This document shows, piece by piece, positions 12,555 to 25,022 of a stretch of DNA of 64,000 nucleotides. The DNA is taken from positions 10,701,846-10,765,845 of the forward strand of contig NC_060906.1 in the NCBI RefSeq assembly GCF_014805685.1, read 5' to 3'. The notes below the pieces were generated by a model, which saw only the letters and a program-made list of their open reading frames with translations, ran no database searches and was not told the DNA's origin. The stretch's first letter is position 1; each line of letters begins with the position of its first letter. Position numbers and translations under genes: made by a program. The stretch is from Silurus meridionalis. Lineage: Eukaryota > Chordata > Actinopteri > Siluriformes > Siluridae.

Positions 12555-13390
12555 TTCGATCAATTTCTGCTCATTAAATTTCTCTTTGTAGACCCTTTTC
12601 TTCTTTTCCTACTATTGGTACAAGGGTTGAGTAATTATCTCTGACACTATCTCTGACACACACACACAGACATAAAGAAAAGTTGAATAATTATTTCTGA
12701 CACTGCACACACTGCACAATACCCCTCTGCTTCATATGTGAATACTTTTCTACATTTCAGCAATTATACAACATGTACCAATCATACAAATTTTGTAATT
12801 TGTAAGAAGACCTGTGAATTCCATTGCTGGGCTCCATTTTTCTCATTTTGCTCATTACAAGCTCATATACACCCACTGCACCAAAGCTACAAATGCAAGC
12901 AAAACTAGTATCCTTTTTGAACAAACGCTAATAATTAGCTGAATAGTCACAGCATTAATCTTCAGAAATGGTTCAAATAACAAAGAACATGCTTGTTAAG
13001 TTGGCTCAGGTGAGAAAGTGAGGTGCAAAACCTCAAGAAACCTTTGAGGTTATCCAAGATTCATAGGGTCAGAGTCACCTATCAACCACTCCATCTCCAG
13101 AACATGTAGACCTAAACTCTTTTTGCCAAAGTGAAAAGTGTTTTCCAGAGACAGCTAATTTAGAATGCCACCTGCCCAGTCCCTGTGATCCCCTAGAGAG
13201 ATGCTATCCATGATGATGCAGTGGCTTCCCTTATATATACACATTAAATCTAAGTGATTCCACTGTCTTTCAGTCCCTCACAAAAGTTATGGAGAATTGG
13301 GTAGTGCACAGAGGGTGTCTCTCTGTTTTTAGTTTTCAGGGCTTAGTTGTATGGTAGTATGAGAAAATTGTCTCTGCCTTGTGTTGTTGG
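11487..13390. other. AT-rich non-coding sequence with one GT array
   Basis: (GT)n occupies 12521-12553. The frames at 11863-12105 and 12276-12591 have no recognisable protein features. Nothing else was identified. Confidence 0.55.
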
Positions 13391-13505
13391 AAGTAGTAGC
13401 TCAGTGTTTAAGATTTTGGACATATGATCAAACGTTTGGGGGTTTAAATACCAGCACCATCAAGCTGTTACTACTGGATAATGGTGTCAGCAAAATATCT
13501 ACATA
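13391..13505 (+). mobile_element. tRNA-derived SINE with L2-like tail
   Basis: The head has an A-box-like TAGCTCAGTG near 13397 and a B-box-like GGGTTTAAATACC near 13440. It is followed by the family's CAGCACCATCAAGCTG and a tail CTGGATAATGGTGTCAGC (13483-13500), which matches the L2-type tail. The middle part seen in the 52.7-kb copy is missing. This copy is short and diverged. Confidence 0.7.
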
Positions 13506-14204
13506 CGTATATAAATATATAAATAAAAAAGAGCATGAGCACCACAAAGTTGTGTGGTTGCATAGCATGTGCTACACCTCACAATGTTAGTATAAGCAAT
13601 GTTAGTATCTTAAGAATCCAGTTTAATCTATTCAAAATTAGATTCTTCATATTCAGTTGCCCTGCTACTGTACAAGCACCAGGGCATAGACTTCATGGAT
13701 CAGAGTAACAACTTACTGATACAGAATAAAGCCTGAGGCCCAAGAAAGCCAGAAGCCAACTGAGAATCTGACATTTGTTTTCTCCTGACATGATGTAGTC
13801 ATTGCTTACTGATTACTGTTTTATGGTTGTAAATGATCATGCACCATACTTCTGACCTTCATGAGCATTCTCGGTGGGATTCCACTGACTCTGTGGCTCT
13901 CCACTGACTTTTCCTATGTAGATCATTTTTCATTATATCAGCACAATAATTCCAGCTAGAGAGGTAAATATTTTTTTGTTAGTAAGATACAGCTAAAAGT
14001 ACGCATACAGTATATAACCTAATGTTTTAATTTTACTTTAGTCTATGAATATAAATATAACATTTATAAAGTAATAATAAATTCATTGATGGCATTTGTT
14101 TTATGGGACTCCATTCTCTAACCTGAATTCTAATAAAAATAATAAAGAGATTAATGTAATTAACTGTATTTGGATTAAAAACAATTTTTTCATCTATCTA
14201 TCTA

Positions 14205-14245
<41 letters not shown>

Positions 14246-14735
14246 TAAACCTTGAATTATAAAGAATTTACAAATTAGTAAAAGAAAAGTAGCCAAAGTA
14301 AAGCCACTGCAATCCTAACCAGGCAGTTACTAAGGATGCTGTAAATCATGCAATACCATACACTCATGTTAATAGATTTCTTTATTGTTGTTGCACAAGG
14401 TACAACATAATTAAGTTTCAGTCCTGAAGGTGCATAGTAATGAAAATGAAATATAATAAAGTATTAAAAATGTAAACATTAGTGATCCTTTAAAATATTA
14501 AGTTGTTACACATTGAAAGTCTTTGTACAGATTGTGGTTGGAAATAAAAAATGAGTGTTTTTTTTCTTTTAGTTGCATATCTGGATACTCAGTCAAACCT
14601 GTATAAAGCAAAATTCTCTCCTGTGTAACTCATTCATATTGTATTGCTGAAACCCAAATCCTATTGCACACGCCCAGTTTTAAACTTGTGTACCTTGCAA
14701 ACAAACAAAGAAATACTACTATTATTACTACTACT
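13506..14735. other. AT-rich non-coding sequence
   Basis: Apart from the microsatellite at 14192-14245, nothing is recognised. Confidence 0.55.
14192..14245 (+). repeat. (TCTA)n(TCTG)n microsatellite
   Basis: About three TCTA units followed by about ten TCTG units. Confidence 0.95.
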
Positions 14736-14840
14736 CAGTGGCGGGCAGTCAGGGCCAGCAAAGCCTTCTCTGCTGGCCTAAACACTATTAGAAGCACTGA
14801 TCTACATTTACAACCTAAATTCTAATATTTGTTTCATTAA
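14736..14840 (+). mobile_element. hAT-like element end (CAGTGGCGG type)
   Basis: Starts CAGTGGCGGGCAGTCAGGGC and continues into TTCTCTGCTGGCCTAAACAC. The same sequence appears in inverse orientation ending at 28238. The CAGTGGCGG terminus suggests a hAT-type repeat. The other end and any coding part were not found. Confidence 0.6.
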
Positions 14841-15139
14841 ATTGTATTAATTTATTCCCAACAGTTTATTATCTTCATTTCATAGCGTTTCTCTTGGCTG
14901 CACTGCTTCCAGTACGTGTACGTGGATTTTAGATTTTTTTGTCAAATCAGATTTCAGCCTCTATGTGCTGCCATAGGTTGTATTTTATTTCCATTTTTTA
15001 TGTTTTTGTCATGTTATTAGACAAATATTGGTTCTGAACTGCTCTGATGATGTAGGTGGCACAGTTGCGGTTGTTGTGTAGAGGTTTGGAGCTTGCTTAA
15101 GTAAAATGGTATTCACAAGAAGTCATATAATAAAAGTAG

Positions 15140-15462
15140 TACCTGTTCTAGCATGCATCTGTGGACAAAAGTGAGCTCTATGAATATAAGGTTTACATGG
15201 GTTGGCATTAAAGGACCTCTGACCTCAACACTATTGAACAGCTTTGCGATGATCCCCAGGCCTCGTCACCCTACATCAGTACCTAATGCCTTTGTGGCTG
15301 AATGAGCACAAATCTCCACAACCACACTCCAAAGTCTAGTGAAACATCTTCTCAGAAGAGGTTGTTATAACAGCACATGGGCACTAGATGTGTAATGGGA
15401 TGCTCAAAAAGCTTATGCAAATCTTATTGTCATGTGTTCACAAATGTTTGTTCATATAGTGT
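15140..15462 (+). mobile_element. Short decayed Tc1/mariner-type element, copy B
   Basis: Starts within CCTGTTCTAGCATG, the position of the second catalytic Asp (FQHDN). It runs through CTGACCTCAACACTATTGAA (the DLNPIE region) and ends in TTCATATAGTGTA. The left terminal repeat is not seen, so this copy is 5' truncated. Confidence 0.75.
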
Positions 15463-15513
15463 AGTGTCCTATTAAACAATGACAGAATCAAGAATCAGAA
15501 TGTCATAATCATA

Positions 15514-15696
15514 ATGCATTTTGCTCAAACTGCTTGGCAGTATATGACAAAATATGTTGTGAAAGTCCTTACTGCCAGCAGACTCAAACCTTTTACAAAA
15601 AAGGGAATTATTGACTTATTTGATGAGTTGCAAACAATGCACACAGGCCAAGACCATTATAGTTTTATCAAGTGGATAAATCTTGCATGTGAATGA
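15514..15696 (+). other. 60-codon open frame of unknown nature
   Basis: The frame starts MHFAQTAWQY and ends FIKWINLACE. It is free of low-complexity sequence and its composition looks protein-like, but I recognise no domain and see no splice or promoter context. It follows copy B directly and could be a fragment of another transposase. Chance cannot be excluded at this length. Confidence 0.15.
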
Positions 15697-15911
15697 ACTA
15701 CTAAACACCCCTGGGACAGCGCGCCAGAGCCAGTTAACAAACCTTGTATTAATGCAATCAGTTTGCCTAAAAGATGCCTAGCTAAGTGGGTTTTCCAGAG
15801 ACACACGCTGAATAAATATAATGCTGTTATATAATGCTGACTAATAGAAGACTAATCAATTCAGTTTGTAATCAAATAGTGACTTGATAGATATGATACC
15901 CTAAATAATAA

Positions 15912-15942
15912 CTACACTGTATAGACAAAAATTTGTAGACAC
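15912..15942 (+). mobile_element. Solo terminal repeat of the decayed Tc1/mariner-type family
   Basis: TACACTGTATAGACAAAAAT followed by TTGTAGACACC matches the left end of this family. No body follows. Confidence 0.6.
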
Positions 15943-17426
15943 CTGGCAATAAAATGTATTTGTGCTTTTTTAACATCTTGTACCACATTTAATCCTCATC
16001 TGCTGGGATTAGTGAATACAAACGAAGCAGGTTTTATTACAGTGTTATAACTATTGAATAAAGCATTCATACTATGAATTAAATATGATTTTGACAAGTA
16101 ATTAGTATTCATAGTACCATACAAACACACAATTACAATTAGCATTATATCTTTATTTTGGTTGGATATAAATATTGGATGTAAATATTAATTACATGCA
16201 GTCTGCAAAAACTATGCATCTCTTGAGGGGTTTAATCATCATATGATTTTAAGCTGTCCCAAAAAGAAAGATGACCAACATGAAACAATTATTTATATAA
16301 TTGCTGCCATGGCGTCTGTCTACTTTGTTAGAATACAAGTGTTCAATCATCTTTATTTATTTACCACTAGAGCATGCTAATACCATTCTACACTAATAGT
16401 GCATACTGATGTCCTTTTATTTTTCTGTACCAGCTACCCTATGATTCAACAGGTGTCATCACCTATATCACCTACATACATGTTATACTAATGTTTCTTA
16501 GATATATGTCACACAAATGTTATTTTTAAAGATCTTATAAGATTGCTGAAATTACAGCTAAAAAAGTAAAAAAAAAAAGAAGCATTTTTTTTTTTTTTTA
16601 AATAAACTAATCACGATGAATAAATAGTAACATTTTATAAATGTTTTGTTGTTACTCCAGTCGCTCTTCCACTTGTCCTTCCCCTCCAGGTGTTCCTATG
16701 AGTGATGTGAGGCTGAATGGATACATGCACTAATGAGATATAGATTAAAAAGCAAACTAATTAAAAGACTCATTAAAGCTAGACAAAGGCACCGCCCTAC
16801 AGAAAACGAGAAATATCTCCACTTAAGAGTCTCAATTACCAACCTGTCCTTGTAGAAAATGACATTAACACTTCACTTCTATATGTCCCTGGAAAAAGGG
16901 GGAAAACACAAATGGAACAAAAAATCAGGTACTCAAATTATTCAGGGAAACAGGAAGGATTTTTGCATGTGACTGCTTCAAAGTTTAGGACAACTCTTTG
17001 AAATGGTTTAAATGCTTGATGTTTTTTTTTTAACAGGCAACCAGCATTGATACTTTCTACTTACTAAAGTTCTTAGTTTATTAGTAGTTACTTAAAAAAA
17101 AAAAGTCAAGTAAGTAAAAAATACTTTGAAACATAAATAAAGAGTGATGACTATAAACCCAGAATCACCAAGAGGTTAACATGCAAATATTAATGCATTT
17201 CATCAAGACTTCTCAACACATCCATGTGTATGTATAAGGCATTAAGCACAGTGGTATAATTATTTATAAAAACACACCGGTTAATATATTATATGTCATG
17301 TTCATTAGACATCTGAGCATTTTTAGATTTGCTCGTTCAATAGTGCATTAAGCTAAGTTAAATACACATGAGACCTGTTCTGACCTGTAATGAATATACT
17401 TGGAACATATATGTGTGCAACGTACA
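15943..17426. other. AT-rich non-coding sequence
   Basis: Contains A and T homopolymers (16569-16600, 17023-17032, 17093-17104). An octamer-like ATGCAAAT with an inverted ATGCAT lies at 17181-17198. No gene or element was identified. Confidence 0.5.
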
Positions 17427-17428
17427 CG

Positions 17429-17440
17429 CACACCCACACA

Positions 17441-17513
<73 letters not shown>
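17429..17513 (+). repeat. (CA)n microsatellite
   Basis: About 85 bp of CA with one CATACA interruption near 17446. Confidence 0.95.
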
Positions 17514-17515
<2 letters not shown>

Positions 17516-18192
17516 CTCATTGGGTTTCCAGCTCTTTTTCCATCATGGATCCCCTTTTATTATTTCTGCCACACACCATCCCCTGGCACCACCCTGTATT
17601 CACAAACTGGTACTTGACCATGTCCCTATTTCCACATCCATGTCAACAATTTATAATGCTTAATAAAAATGGCCATAATATTTTATTGTAAATAAATAAA
17701 TAAATCATATTTATAATGTTTATAATGCCTGAAGGAATGCAACAAGCAAAGTGCTTTAGAACTGTGCTGTGAAACATTTTCTTTCGCTTCTAATGATTTT
17801 ACATGAAAGAGCATTAGATAGAGACAGAGAGAAAGAGAGAGAGTCTTGTCATGTCATGTTATAATGTCAATAACACTACTTTGAATTTAATCTTTCATTT
17901 AAAAATGTAATCAGTTGGATGAATGGATCAGTAAGCACTTGCATAGTGAAATAAATAAACAACTGAATAAATAAATAAGAAAGGAATCAAATAGTTTGAA
18001 GGGGTTTAGCAGGCAGTGTGTGCTTTTAAGCTTTATTATTATGGTATCATTGTCACAATGTCATATTGTGAATGTGCATAGAGAAGTCAAATCCAACTCT
18101 ACATAACAATCCTGGATTATGTATTTCGACAGACGTTAAGACTGTGCCTTGATGAAAACAATACTTAAACGTATGGAATATATCAGTTAACC
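17514..18192. other. Non-coding sequence
   Basis: Contains AAAT-rich tracts at about 17690-17705 and 17950-17980 and GA-rich sequence at 17815-17842. No left terminal repeat for the Tc1 element beginning at 18193 was found here. Confidence 0.5.
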
Positions 18193-18829
18193 TTATGAAC
18201 TCCAAGTGGAATTACTTTTATGCACAAAAGCCTGAGCTCGACTTCTGTCCTGCTTCAGTTTTTGCTTCAGAATGTCACAGTACACATTGGAATCCATGTT
18301 TCCCTCAATAAACCACAGATGCCCAGTTCCAGCAGCACTCATGCAGCCCCAGACCATGATGCTACCACCACCATGCTTGACTGTAGGCAAGACACAATTT
18401 TCTTGGTTCTCCTCACCAGGGCGTTGCCACACATGTACAAGTTTATCTTAATCTCATCAGACCACAGGACATGGTTCTAGTATTTCATGCTCTTGGACTG
18501 GTTGTTTTCAGCAAATTGTATGCAGGCTTTCTTGTGAGCCAGCTTTAGAAGAGACCAGAAGAGTCCTTCCAGGATGATGGCCATTCAAACCGACTTGTAA
18601 AGCAATGCTGGAAGCACTCATGTGTCTATTTTTTGAAGCCAGCTTCTGACTCGAACAACCCTTGCGAGGCCTATGGAACCTGTCATGAAAAACCTCTGTA
18701 TGACCCTGACCACTGTACTGTACTTAGTTTCAGGGTGTAACTGATCTTCTTATAGTCTTAGTCATGTTTGTGTAGAGCAACAATTCTAATTCTCAAATCC
18801 TCAGAGAGTTCTTTGACATGAGTTGCCAT
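18193..18829 (-). pseudogene. Tc1-like transposase remnant, N-terminal two-thirds
   Basis: Starts at 18829 with MATHVKELSEDLRIRIVALH. The DNA-binding part is broken by a stop soon after, then by frameshifts. The stretch from 18432 to 18193 reads again in one frame, with [20 protein letters not shown] and the following linker. After QAFVHKSN the similarity ends, so the second catalytic Asp and the Glu are missing. The first-Asp region is degraded (TCATCAGACCACAGGACATG on the plus strand corresponds to SDE-type sequence). It cannot encode an active enzyme. Confidence 0.85.
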
Positions 18830-19172
18830 GTTGAACATCCAGTGGTCAGTATGAGAGAATTGTGTTCAAAGCACCACATCTTAGCTGCTCGTTTACAAGA
18901 TAAACACATTTATAGGGTCCTGGAAAGCAGACAAAAACATGAGCATGATGAAAAGGACACGTAGCTTTGCATAGTTAAACGACATATAGCTGTATCACTT
19001 AAGGGTGCACTCACTTTTGTTGCCAGCTATTTTGACAATATTTATACTGCTATATAAGCTGCACACTGACTACTCTAAAATATATCCAAGTTTCATTTCT
19101 ATTGTATTGTCACTTGATAAGATAAAATAGTTGCTGAAATGTGAGGGATGTTGTCACTTTTGTGAGATACTG
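18193..19172 (-). mobile_element. 3'-truncated Tc1-like transposon
   Basis: The right terminal repeat ends with TCACTTTTGTGAGATACTGT at about 19153-19172. A second copy of the motif, GGTGCACTCACTTTTGTTGC, lies at 19004-19023, giving the IR/DR structure of a common fish Tc1 family. The left third, including the other terminal repeat, is absent. Confidence 0.85.
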
Positions 19173-19192
19173 TGTGTGTGTGTGTGTGTGTG
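19173..19192 (+). repeat. (GT)n tract
   Basis: About 20 bp of GT between the Tc1 end and the LTR-like repeat, continuous with the Tc1 terminal TGTGTG. Confidence 0.85.
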
Positions 19193-19194
19193 TA

Positions 19195-19471
19195 TGTCAG
19201 AGAACCACCAGCCACGCCTCCCTCCTGCACTCAGCACACTCGCTCACCTCTCCTTCCTACTAATCATCCACACCTGTCTCCAATCTACACTCCTCTTTAT
19301 AAGGCCCCTTTTCCACTTGCTCATCGTCCGATCTACAGTTTGCACTATAGATCATGCCTGGATTTCCTATGCTCTGTACCCTACCCTTCTTACCCCTTGC
19401 TTCTTTGGAAGCTCCTGCTTCGTATACTAAGGCAAATAAAGCTTAACTGATTTTATTCCTCTTGATCCGTG
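19195..19471 (+). mobile_element. LTR-like repeat, copy 1 (probable solo LTR)
   Basis: Begins TGTCAGAGAACCACCAGCCA and shares about 200 bp with 32999-33208. A TATA-like TATAAGG at 19298-19304 and an AATAAA signal at 19435-19440 lie in the order expected for an LTR promoter and polyadenylation site. No gag, pol or second LTR lies nearby. Classification as an LTR is an inference from this layout. Confidence 0.5.
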
Positions 19472-19472
19472 C

Positions 19473-19474
<2 letters not shown>

Positions 19475-19538
<64 letters not shown>
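19475..19538 (+). repeat. (TA)n array
   Basis: About 64 bp of uninterrupted TA immediately left of a pogo-like fragment. Confidence 0.95.
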
Positions 19539-19540
<2 letters not shown>

Positions 19541-19651
19541 ACATAACCATTAAAAAATGCTTAGACAAAGCGAGAAATTGGCGGTTCCACTTCAAAAACG
19601 TCGACTTAATAGGGTTGTCAAGTTAACCGAGGTTGAGATAAGTGGGTTCCA

Positions 19652-19654
<3 letters not shown>
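19539..19654 (-). mobile_element. pogo-like element fragment between two TA arrays
   Basis: Read on the minus strand it begins CAGTGGAACCCACTTATCTC at 19654. An internal related block (AGTGGAACCGCC) lies near 19580-19590. The other end is lost in the left TA array. Assignment to pogo/Tigger is by end similarity and TA context. Confidence 0.55.

Positions 19655-19720
<66 letters not shown>
19655..19720 (+). repeat. (TA)n array
   Basis: About 66 bp of uninterrupted TA between the pogo-like fragment and the next MITE. Confidence 0.95.
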
Positions 19721-19722
<2 letters not shown>

Positions 19723-20212
19723 ACTGACCTTTTTCAAACTGTTTTCACAAAGCTGGAGGCACTCAATTATACAGATGTCTTTAGATGCGTTATTAAAAAA
19801 AAAAAGATCTTGCATTCATTTGAACTTAAAAACCCAAACCTGTTCCAGCATGGCAATGCCCCTGTGCACAAAGTGAGCTCCTTGAAGATCTAGTTTACAT
19901 GCTTTGTAGAGAAAGATCCTAAGTGGTCTGCTATAGAGCTATGATCTCATCCCTACTGAACGTCTTTGGGATGAATTGGAAAGCTGACTGCACCCCTGGT
20001 CTCCATTAGTACCTGCCTTTCGTAATTCCCTTGTGGCTAATGAACACACTCCATAAACACACTCCAGAATATAGACAAATAGAAGATACAGATTCCCAGA
20101 AGAGTGGAGGGAACTATAAGAACACATTAGGAGTAAATGTGTAATGCAATGCTCAAAAATCACATACCACACTTATGACCAGGTGACCCAATACATTTGG
20201 CAATATAGTGTA
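19721..20212 (+). mobile_element. Short decayed Tc1/mariner-type element, copy C
   Basis: Contains CCTGTTCCAGCATGGCAATG, where the catalytic HDN codon has become HGN. Downstream TCTCATCCCTACTGAACGTC is the mutated DLNPIE site. The right end is CAATATAGTGTA. The left end has been lost in the TA array. Confidence 0.75.
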
Positions 20213-20296
20213 CACAGTATATATATATATGTGAATATAAATGAGGACATATGTGCTATTAATGAGACCTTCTAATGCAGATTGATTTATTTAATG

Positions 20297-20297
<1 letters not shown>

Positions 20298-20375
<78 letters not shown>
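20298..20375 (+). repeat. (GT)n microsatellite
   Basis: About 78 bp of perfect GT. Confidence 0.95.
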
Positions 20376-20376
<1 letters not shown>

Positions 20377-20750
20377 ACACTTTCTGTGCCATATTTTAAA
20401 CTGTATAATAAATCTGTCACAGACACAATGAAGTCACTTTCTCAAGGGTTAGAACAATTCAAGGTCTAAGGCAAAAAGAAAGAGTAATGTCACTGAGTGG
20501 TGGTGTGCCTGGGGCTCATACTTTTGTTTTGATTGCATATGATTTTTATGCTAATATGAGCACAGGCCTTAATTTTTGAGAATCCTCGTCAGGCTCGGTT
20601 GTGTTTGCACGAAAAAGTTCTTATGTCGGCACTACAACCATGGTTCTAATAGGTATTAGACAGCAGTCTGGCATTATTATAATAAAAAAAGCCTCAGAGA
20701 GAAATTGGATTCATTTAAAAGTGTTGTATCACTGGCACAGTTTTTGTGTA

Positions 20751-20804
<54 letters not shown>
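20751..20804 (+). repeat. (GT)n(GA)n microsatellite
   Basis: Short GT run followed by 44 bp of AG. Confidence 0.95.
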
Positions 20805-20805
<1 letters not shown>

Positions 20806-21083
20806 ATAATGAAGGTTGAAGTGCATGTTGCATTTCTGTGATCTTTGAAGTACGTCTCATGATCCAGTGGAAGAACAGCAGTTGTCACTGCCAACACTTT
20901 TATTAAAACTCCAATTAGAGCTGGTTTGGATCAATTTGTAAATCCACCTCCACATTTTGTGGAAAGTTAGTGGTCTGGTCAAGATCAATGGCCACTCAGG
21001 GGAGGAGATGGAGACGGATCTGAGCTATTTCTCGCTTCCACACATTTCATTGATCAGGGGAATGAGTGGTTTTCAAATACATG

Positions 21084-21187
<104 letters not shown>

Positions 21188-21431
21188 ACATTAATAGGTA
21201 AAATATATCAGTTTATTCTGATGCAAATTTAAAATAAACATATGGTCATGGTGAGGGCATACACACATGTATCACCTAATTCTGTTTATAACAAATTTAA
21301 TAGAATATACTGTGTACAGTTATAGCATCCAAAAACTGCCATCATGTTTTTATCAGGTGTGTTTCTCACTATGGTAAAGAAAAAAAACATGTTCCCATCA
21401 TCAATCACACACCCCCACACACACACATTTT

Positions 21432-21889
21432 ATGTTGCAGCCTCATGCTAAAATCATTTAACCTGCTTTTTTTTCACCCCAGTCTACACTCCGTACCCCA
21501 TAATGACAAAAAGCACATTGTGATGAAACTGCAAATGTATTCAGTAGAAAGCGTTTACTTATCATATTAAAATTCAAGAAGAATTCAGACAAATTGTTGT
21601 GACACTTGAACTGTAGCTCAGGTGTATCACATTTCTCTGGATCATCTTCGAGATATTCCTAGACTTTGACTGGACTCTACCTGGAGCACTTAAAGGGAGA
21701 AGGACAAGCAGGAGCCAGATGGTCACTCTGATTGACCTCCAGAGAACATGTGTGGAGATAGGAAGGAACTTGTTGAAGGTCAACCATCACTGTAATACTC
21801 CACTGATCTAGGCTTAATGGCACAGTGGCCAGACAGATTCCTCTTCTCTCCTCAATGTATGACACAATTGCTTTGATGTTATGGAGTAT
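21432..21889 (+). mobile_element. Decayed Tc1-like transposon, N-terminal part
   Basis: The left part has TTATGTTGCAGCCTCATGCT and TACCCCATAATGACAAAAAG, the terminal-repeat style of a fish Tc1 family. The body at 21690-21850 reads QMVTLIDLQRTCVE, then a TTISAAI-like stretch and a GRVARR-like stretch. These correspond to the second helix-turn-helix region of the transposase. Stops and deletions break it and the catalytic domain is absent. Confidence 0.7.
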
Positions 21890-23108
21890 AGCTTGGTGTG
21901 GAAAAAAAGAAATTAAAGCATTTTAGCATATCTATCTTTATGTTATAGAAAAACAGATAGCAGATGGAAACACACTAGGTCATTCAATTACACTTGAATT
22001 AATTATTTTGGGGGAAAAAAGACCTCTGTATATGGGTGACATTTACAAATGCATTACAGTGTATATATTGTAGATCATCAATATACTTCATGCTATATAA
22101 TGCTGTAATCTCTGCATAGTTTGTCTCAATTTGAGATCATATTTGTTCTTATGTATTGTGAGAATTTCTTTGTCGTCTCACACACATGCCCACAACCACC
22201 CACCATTTCAACCCACAGAATAACACACACTGACCTGTCTTTAACTCCAACATCCCTGCTGTTCAATCTTATGTTGTAAACACATACATACATCTGTCAT
22301 CTGCCATTGTGGGTGCATTTACTTCTGTTTACACCTACTCACTGCCTCTGTTTGCTTATTTTTTTCATGAGAAATACTGGCCCAGGGGGACACAACCATA
22401 ATTTTATGCAAATCTATTAAAAAAGAAAACCTGCTCTGACACACAAATGCATCAGTGTTGGTCCAATGCACAATGCTTCTTGCACAATAGACACATAGAC
22501 ACACACAAAAACAAAACAAACAAATATTACTTGTTTATTATTTTTATACTATTTTGATTATTAAGTTATTTATGATTATATATAATTCTTAAACACATTA
22601 AAATATTATAAATATTAAATATATAATATATTTTTAATTAATATTCTAGCAAAAAAAAAAAATAAAAGTCTCTATAACCTAGACACTTTATTTCGCAGGA
22701 GAGAATTTACTCAGACAGCAACCTGGCAAACTCAACACTACCGTGCCAAAGATCACAAACAAAGGAGTTAAACTCTCTTTTCCTAACTTCCAAAACTTTT
22801 AGGTACAGTGATTAGGAACAGGAAAAAGAAAGAGAGAGAAAAGAAGAGAGAAAAAATAACAAAACAACAAAACAGAGTGTTTGTAGTCTTGCTCTGGATG
22901 GGGTTTTTCGTTAAAGCAGAGGTTGTTGGGGTCTGGTTCATGGGTTCAGAGTTGCAATGAAAAAAAGAAATCAGCAGAGAAACAGTAATTGTGTCTCACT
23001 CTTATGCCTCCCTCTTTTAATTATTCTCAGTGTGAGCCAGCCATGTGCTTAGTAATTATTATTTTTTCTAAATCAGTACATATGTAGTACTAATAGTTCA
23101 TCAATATA
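21890..23108. other. AT-rich non-coding sequence
   Basis: Extreme AT content at 22530-22665. Purine-rich tracts at 22815-22860. Nothing else was recognised. Confidence 0.55.
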
Positions 23109-23535
23109 TACATTATATAGACAAAGGCATTGTGACACCTAACTTTCAGAGTCATACTGTATGTAGTTTTTCCTCAAACCTGGAGCCACACAATGACTTT
23201 GGATGTAATGTGGCAGCACTGCATTTCCCCTACACTTGAACTATGAGACCTGTCCCAGCATGATCATAACCCTGTGCCCAATGCGATCTTGTGGCCTGTT
23301 ATAGAGCTCTAATCTCAACCCTATTGAACCTTTGGGATGAATTGGAACACTTACTCCACCCCAGGCCTCCTAAACATATATCAGTGCCTGACTTTGCTAA
23401 AGCCCTTGTGGATAAATGAGCACAATTCCCAACAAGCACACTCCAAAATCTATTGGAACATCATCCACCCAAAAAGCACAAATGAATATGATGATCAGGT
23501 GTCCACAAAAAAGTGCTTATGGCATTTTAATAATG
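23109..23535 (+). mobile_element. Short decayed Tc1/mariner-type element, copy D
   Basis: Left end TACATTATATAGACAAAGGC. Interior TCTAATCTCAACCCTATTG and GGGATGAATTGGAACACTTA encode a decayed DLNPIE/LWDELE region. Right portion ATCAGGTGTCCACAAA. The right terminal bases are diverged. Confidence 0.75.
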
Positions 23536-24694
23536 TAGGTTTATAAAAGCTCCATTCTACAAGAAATGACCGCTCATGCATAAAAATAAGATAAAACACA
23601 ACAGCTGGGTTTTGGCATGCTTATTATTCAACACATCCTAATTAAAAAAGGTTAAAGTATTTCATTTGTGTCAGTGTGACATTGTTACGGGCATAAAACC
23701 TTGAGGTATGACAATGAAATAGCCACACATTTCACCAAACAGGCCAGTTTGTGGTTACAAGTAAATAGGTATGAAAAATGTATTTAGTGCACAGTTCCAA
23801 CATGTAGTAATTACACAGAATGGTTCTACCTGATGTTGCTGTCTATGTATGTTTTTCACTTTAATTCTTTAGCCAGGATGCTTCCTGCTTAAGAACCCTT
23901 CTCTTACTGATTTATATCTGATTGTATCTTAATAAAAGTATGTAGCTGAGATATAATTCAAAATGTATCTTTACTTTAAAATAGATTTTGTGTTTTTTAA
24001 TTAATTCATGTTTATATCATGTTATTCTAATAGAATTTCATTATTATTTTTACGCTTACCTGTTTTAAATCATATTTTGGTTTCTGGCTGTTTTGATGAA
24101 CAAACACAGTTACTGACTAGTGCCTATACAGTCAAGGGGAAATAATTATTCAAACACTTATAATTGTTATTTTTATTGCACAAAATCATCCATATTCAAA
24201 GGTACACTGAATGACTTTTAACTTTACTAAATAAATAAGAATAAAAAAGTATGTAGTCATAAAAATAAACAAAGTTATGTTTAAAAAAAAATTATTGATA
24301 ATGATCAAATCAAATTATGTTAATTGTAAAGCTGGTTTTTATAATTACAGCTTCAATATGCTTATATAACTATTTCGCTTTTATTCTGCATTGTGGATCA
24401 TTTCAGGATTATTACTCTTGGCAATTTCCCAAGGTTACAAAGGGAACTCTGATAGACTGGCAATTTAAAACCTCTATAAAATTTTACATCTAAGCCATGC
24501 AAGGTTAATTATGTTACATTTACATATGTATATTTATGTATACATTTTTAAGATCGTTGTCTTGTTTTTTTACCCAAAAGATTTTTTTGTTGGCCAATGA
24601 GATTTCAAACTTTATGAATGTTTCTTGGTATGTCACTCCATTCATATAGTCTTCAATGATGTGCAATGCCGCAGGACCATTTTAAAAGAAGAAG
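23536..24694. other. AT-rich non-coding sequence
   Basis: TACAGTCAAGGGGAAATAAT at 24127-24146 resembles the terminal repeat of the Tc1 element starting at 35480 and may be a solo end. Nothing else was identified. Confidence 0.5.
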
Positions 24695-25022
24695 CCCTAT
24701 TTCCCCTTCAGGAACTCGAGCTGTGTCAACAAAGCGCAGCGTTACTGATGGGGTGACATCACCACCAGGAAGCTAAAAAAGCACATGGATTGAAACCGGC
24801 GCTAGCTTCTGTTTGTTCAGGAATCGTTTTGTGTGTGTTTGTCCGGAAAAGAAATTAAAGCGACTGGAAAGAGAAAGCACTCTATGTGTCGCTTATTTGA
24901 GAGTGGAGCATGTTAGGTCAGTTCTCGAGGGAGCCGACTGCGCAGATTGCGCTTGCATGTAAATGCGAGCTCTCCGCTCCCACACAGCACTCTTTGAGGA
25001 GGGTGCCAAGCAGACTTTGGTT

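Noticed and set aside
17181..17198. Octamer-like ATGCAAATATTAATGCAT as a POU-factor site
   Set aside because: A single AT-rich motif match in AT-rich DNA has no support without conservation data.
17368..17691. His/Thr-repeat protein frames
   Set aside because: Three overlapping frames are all translations of the CA microsatellite.
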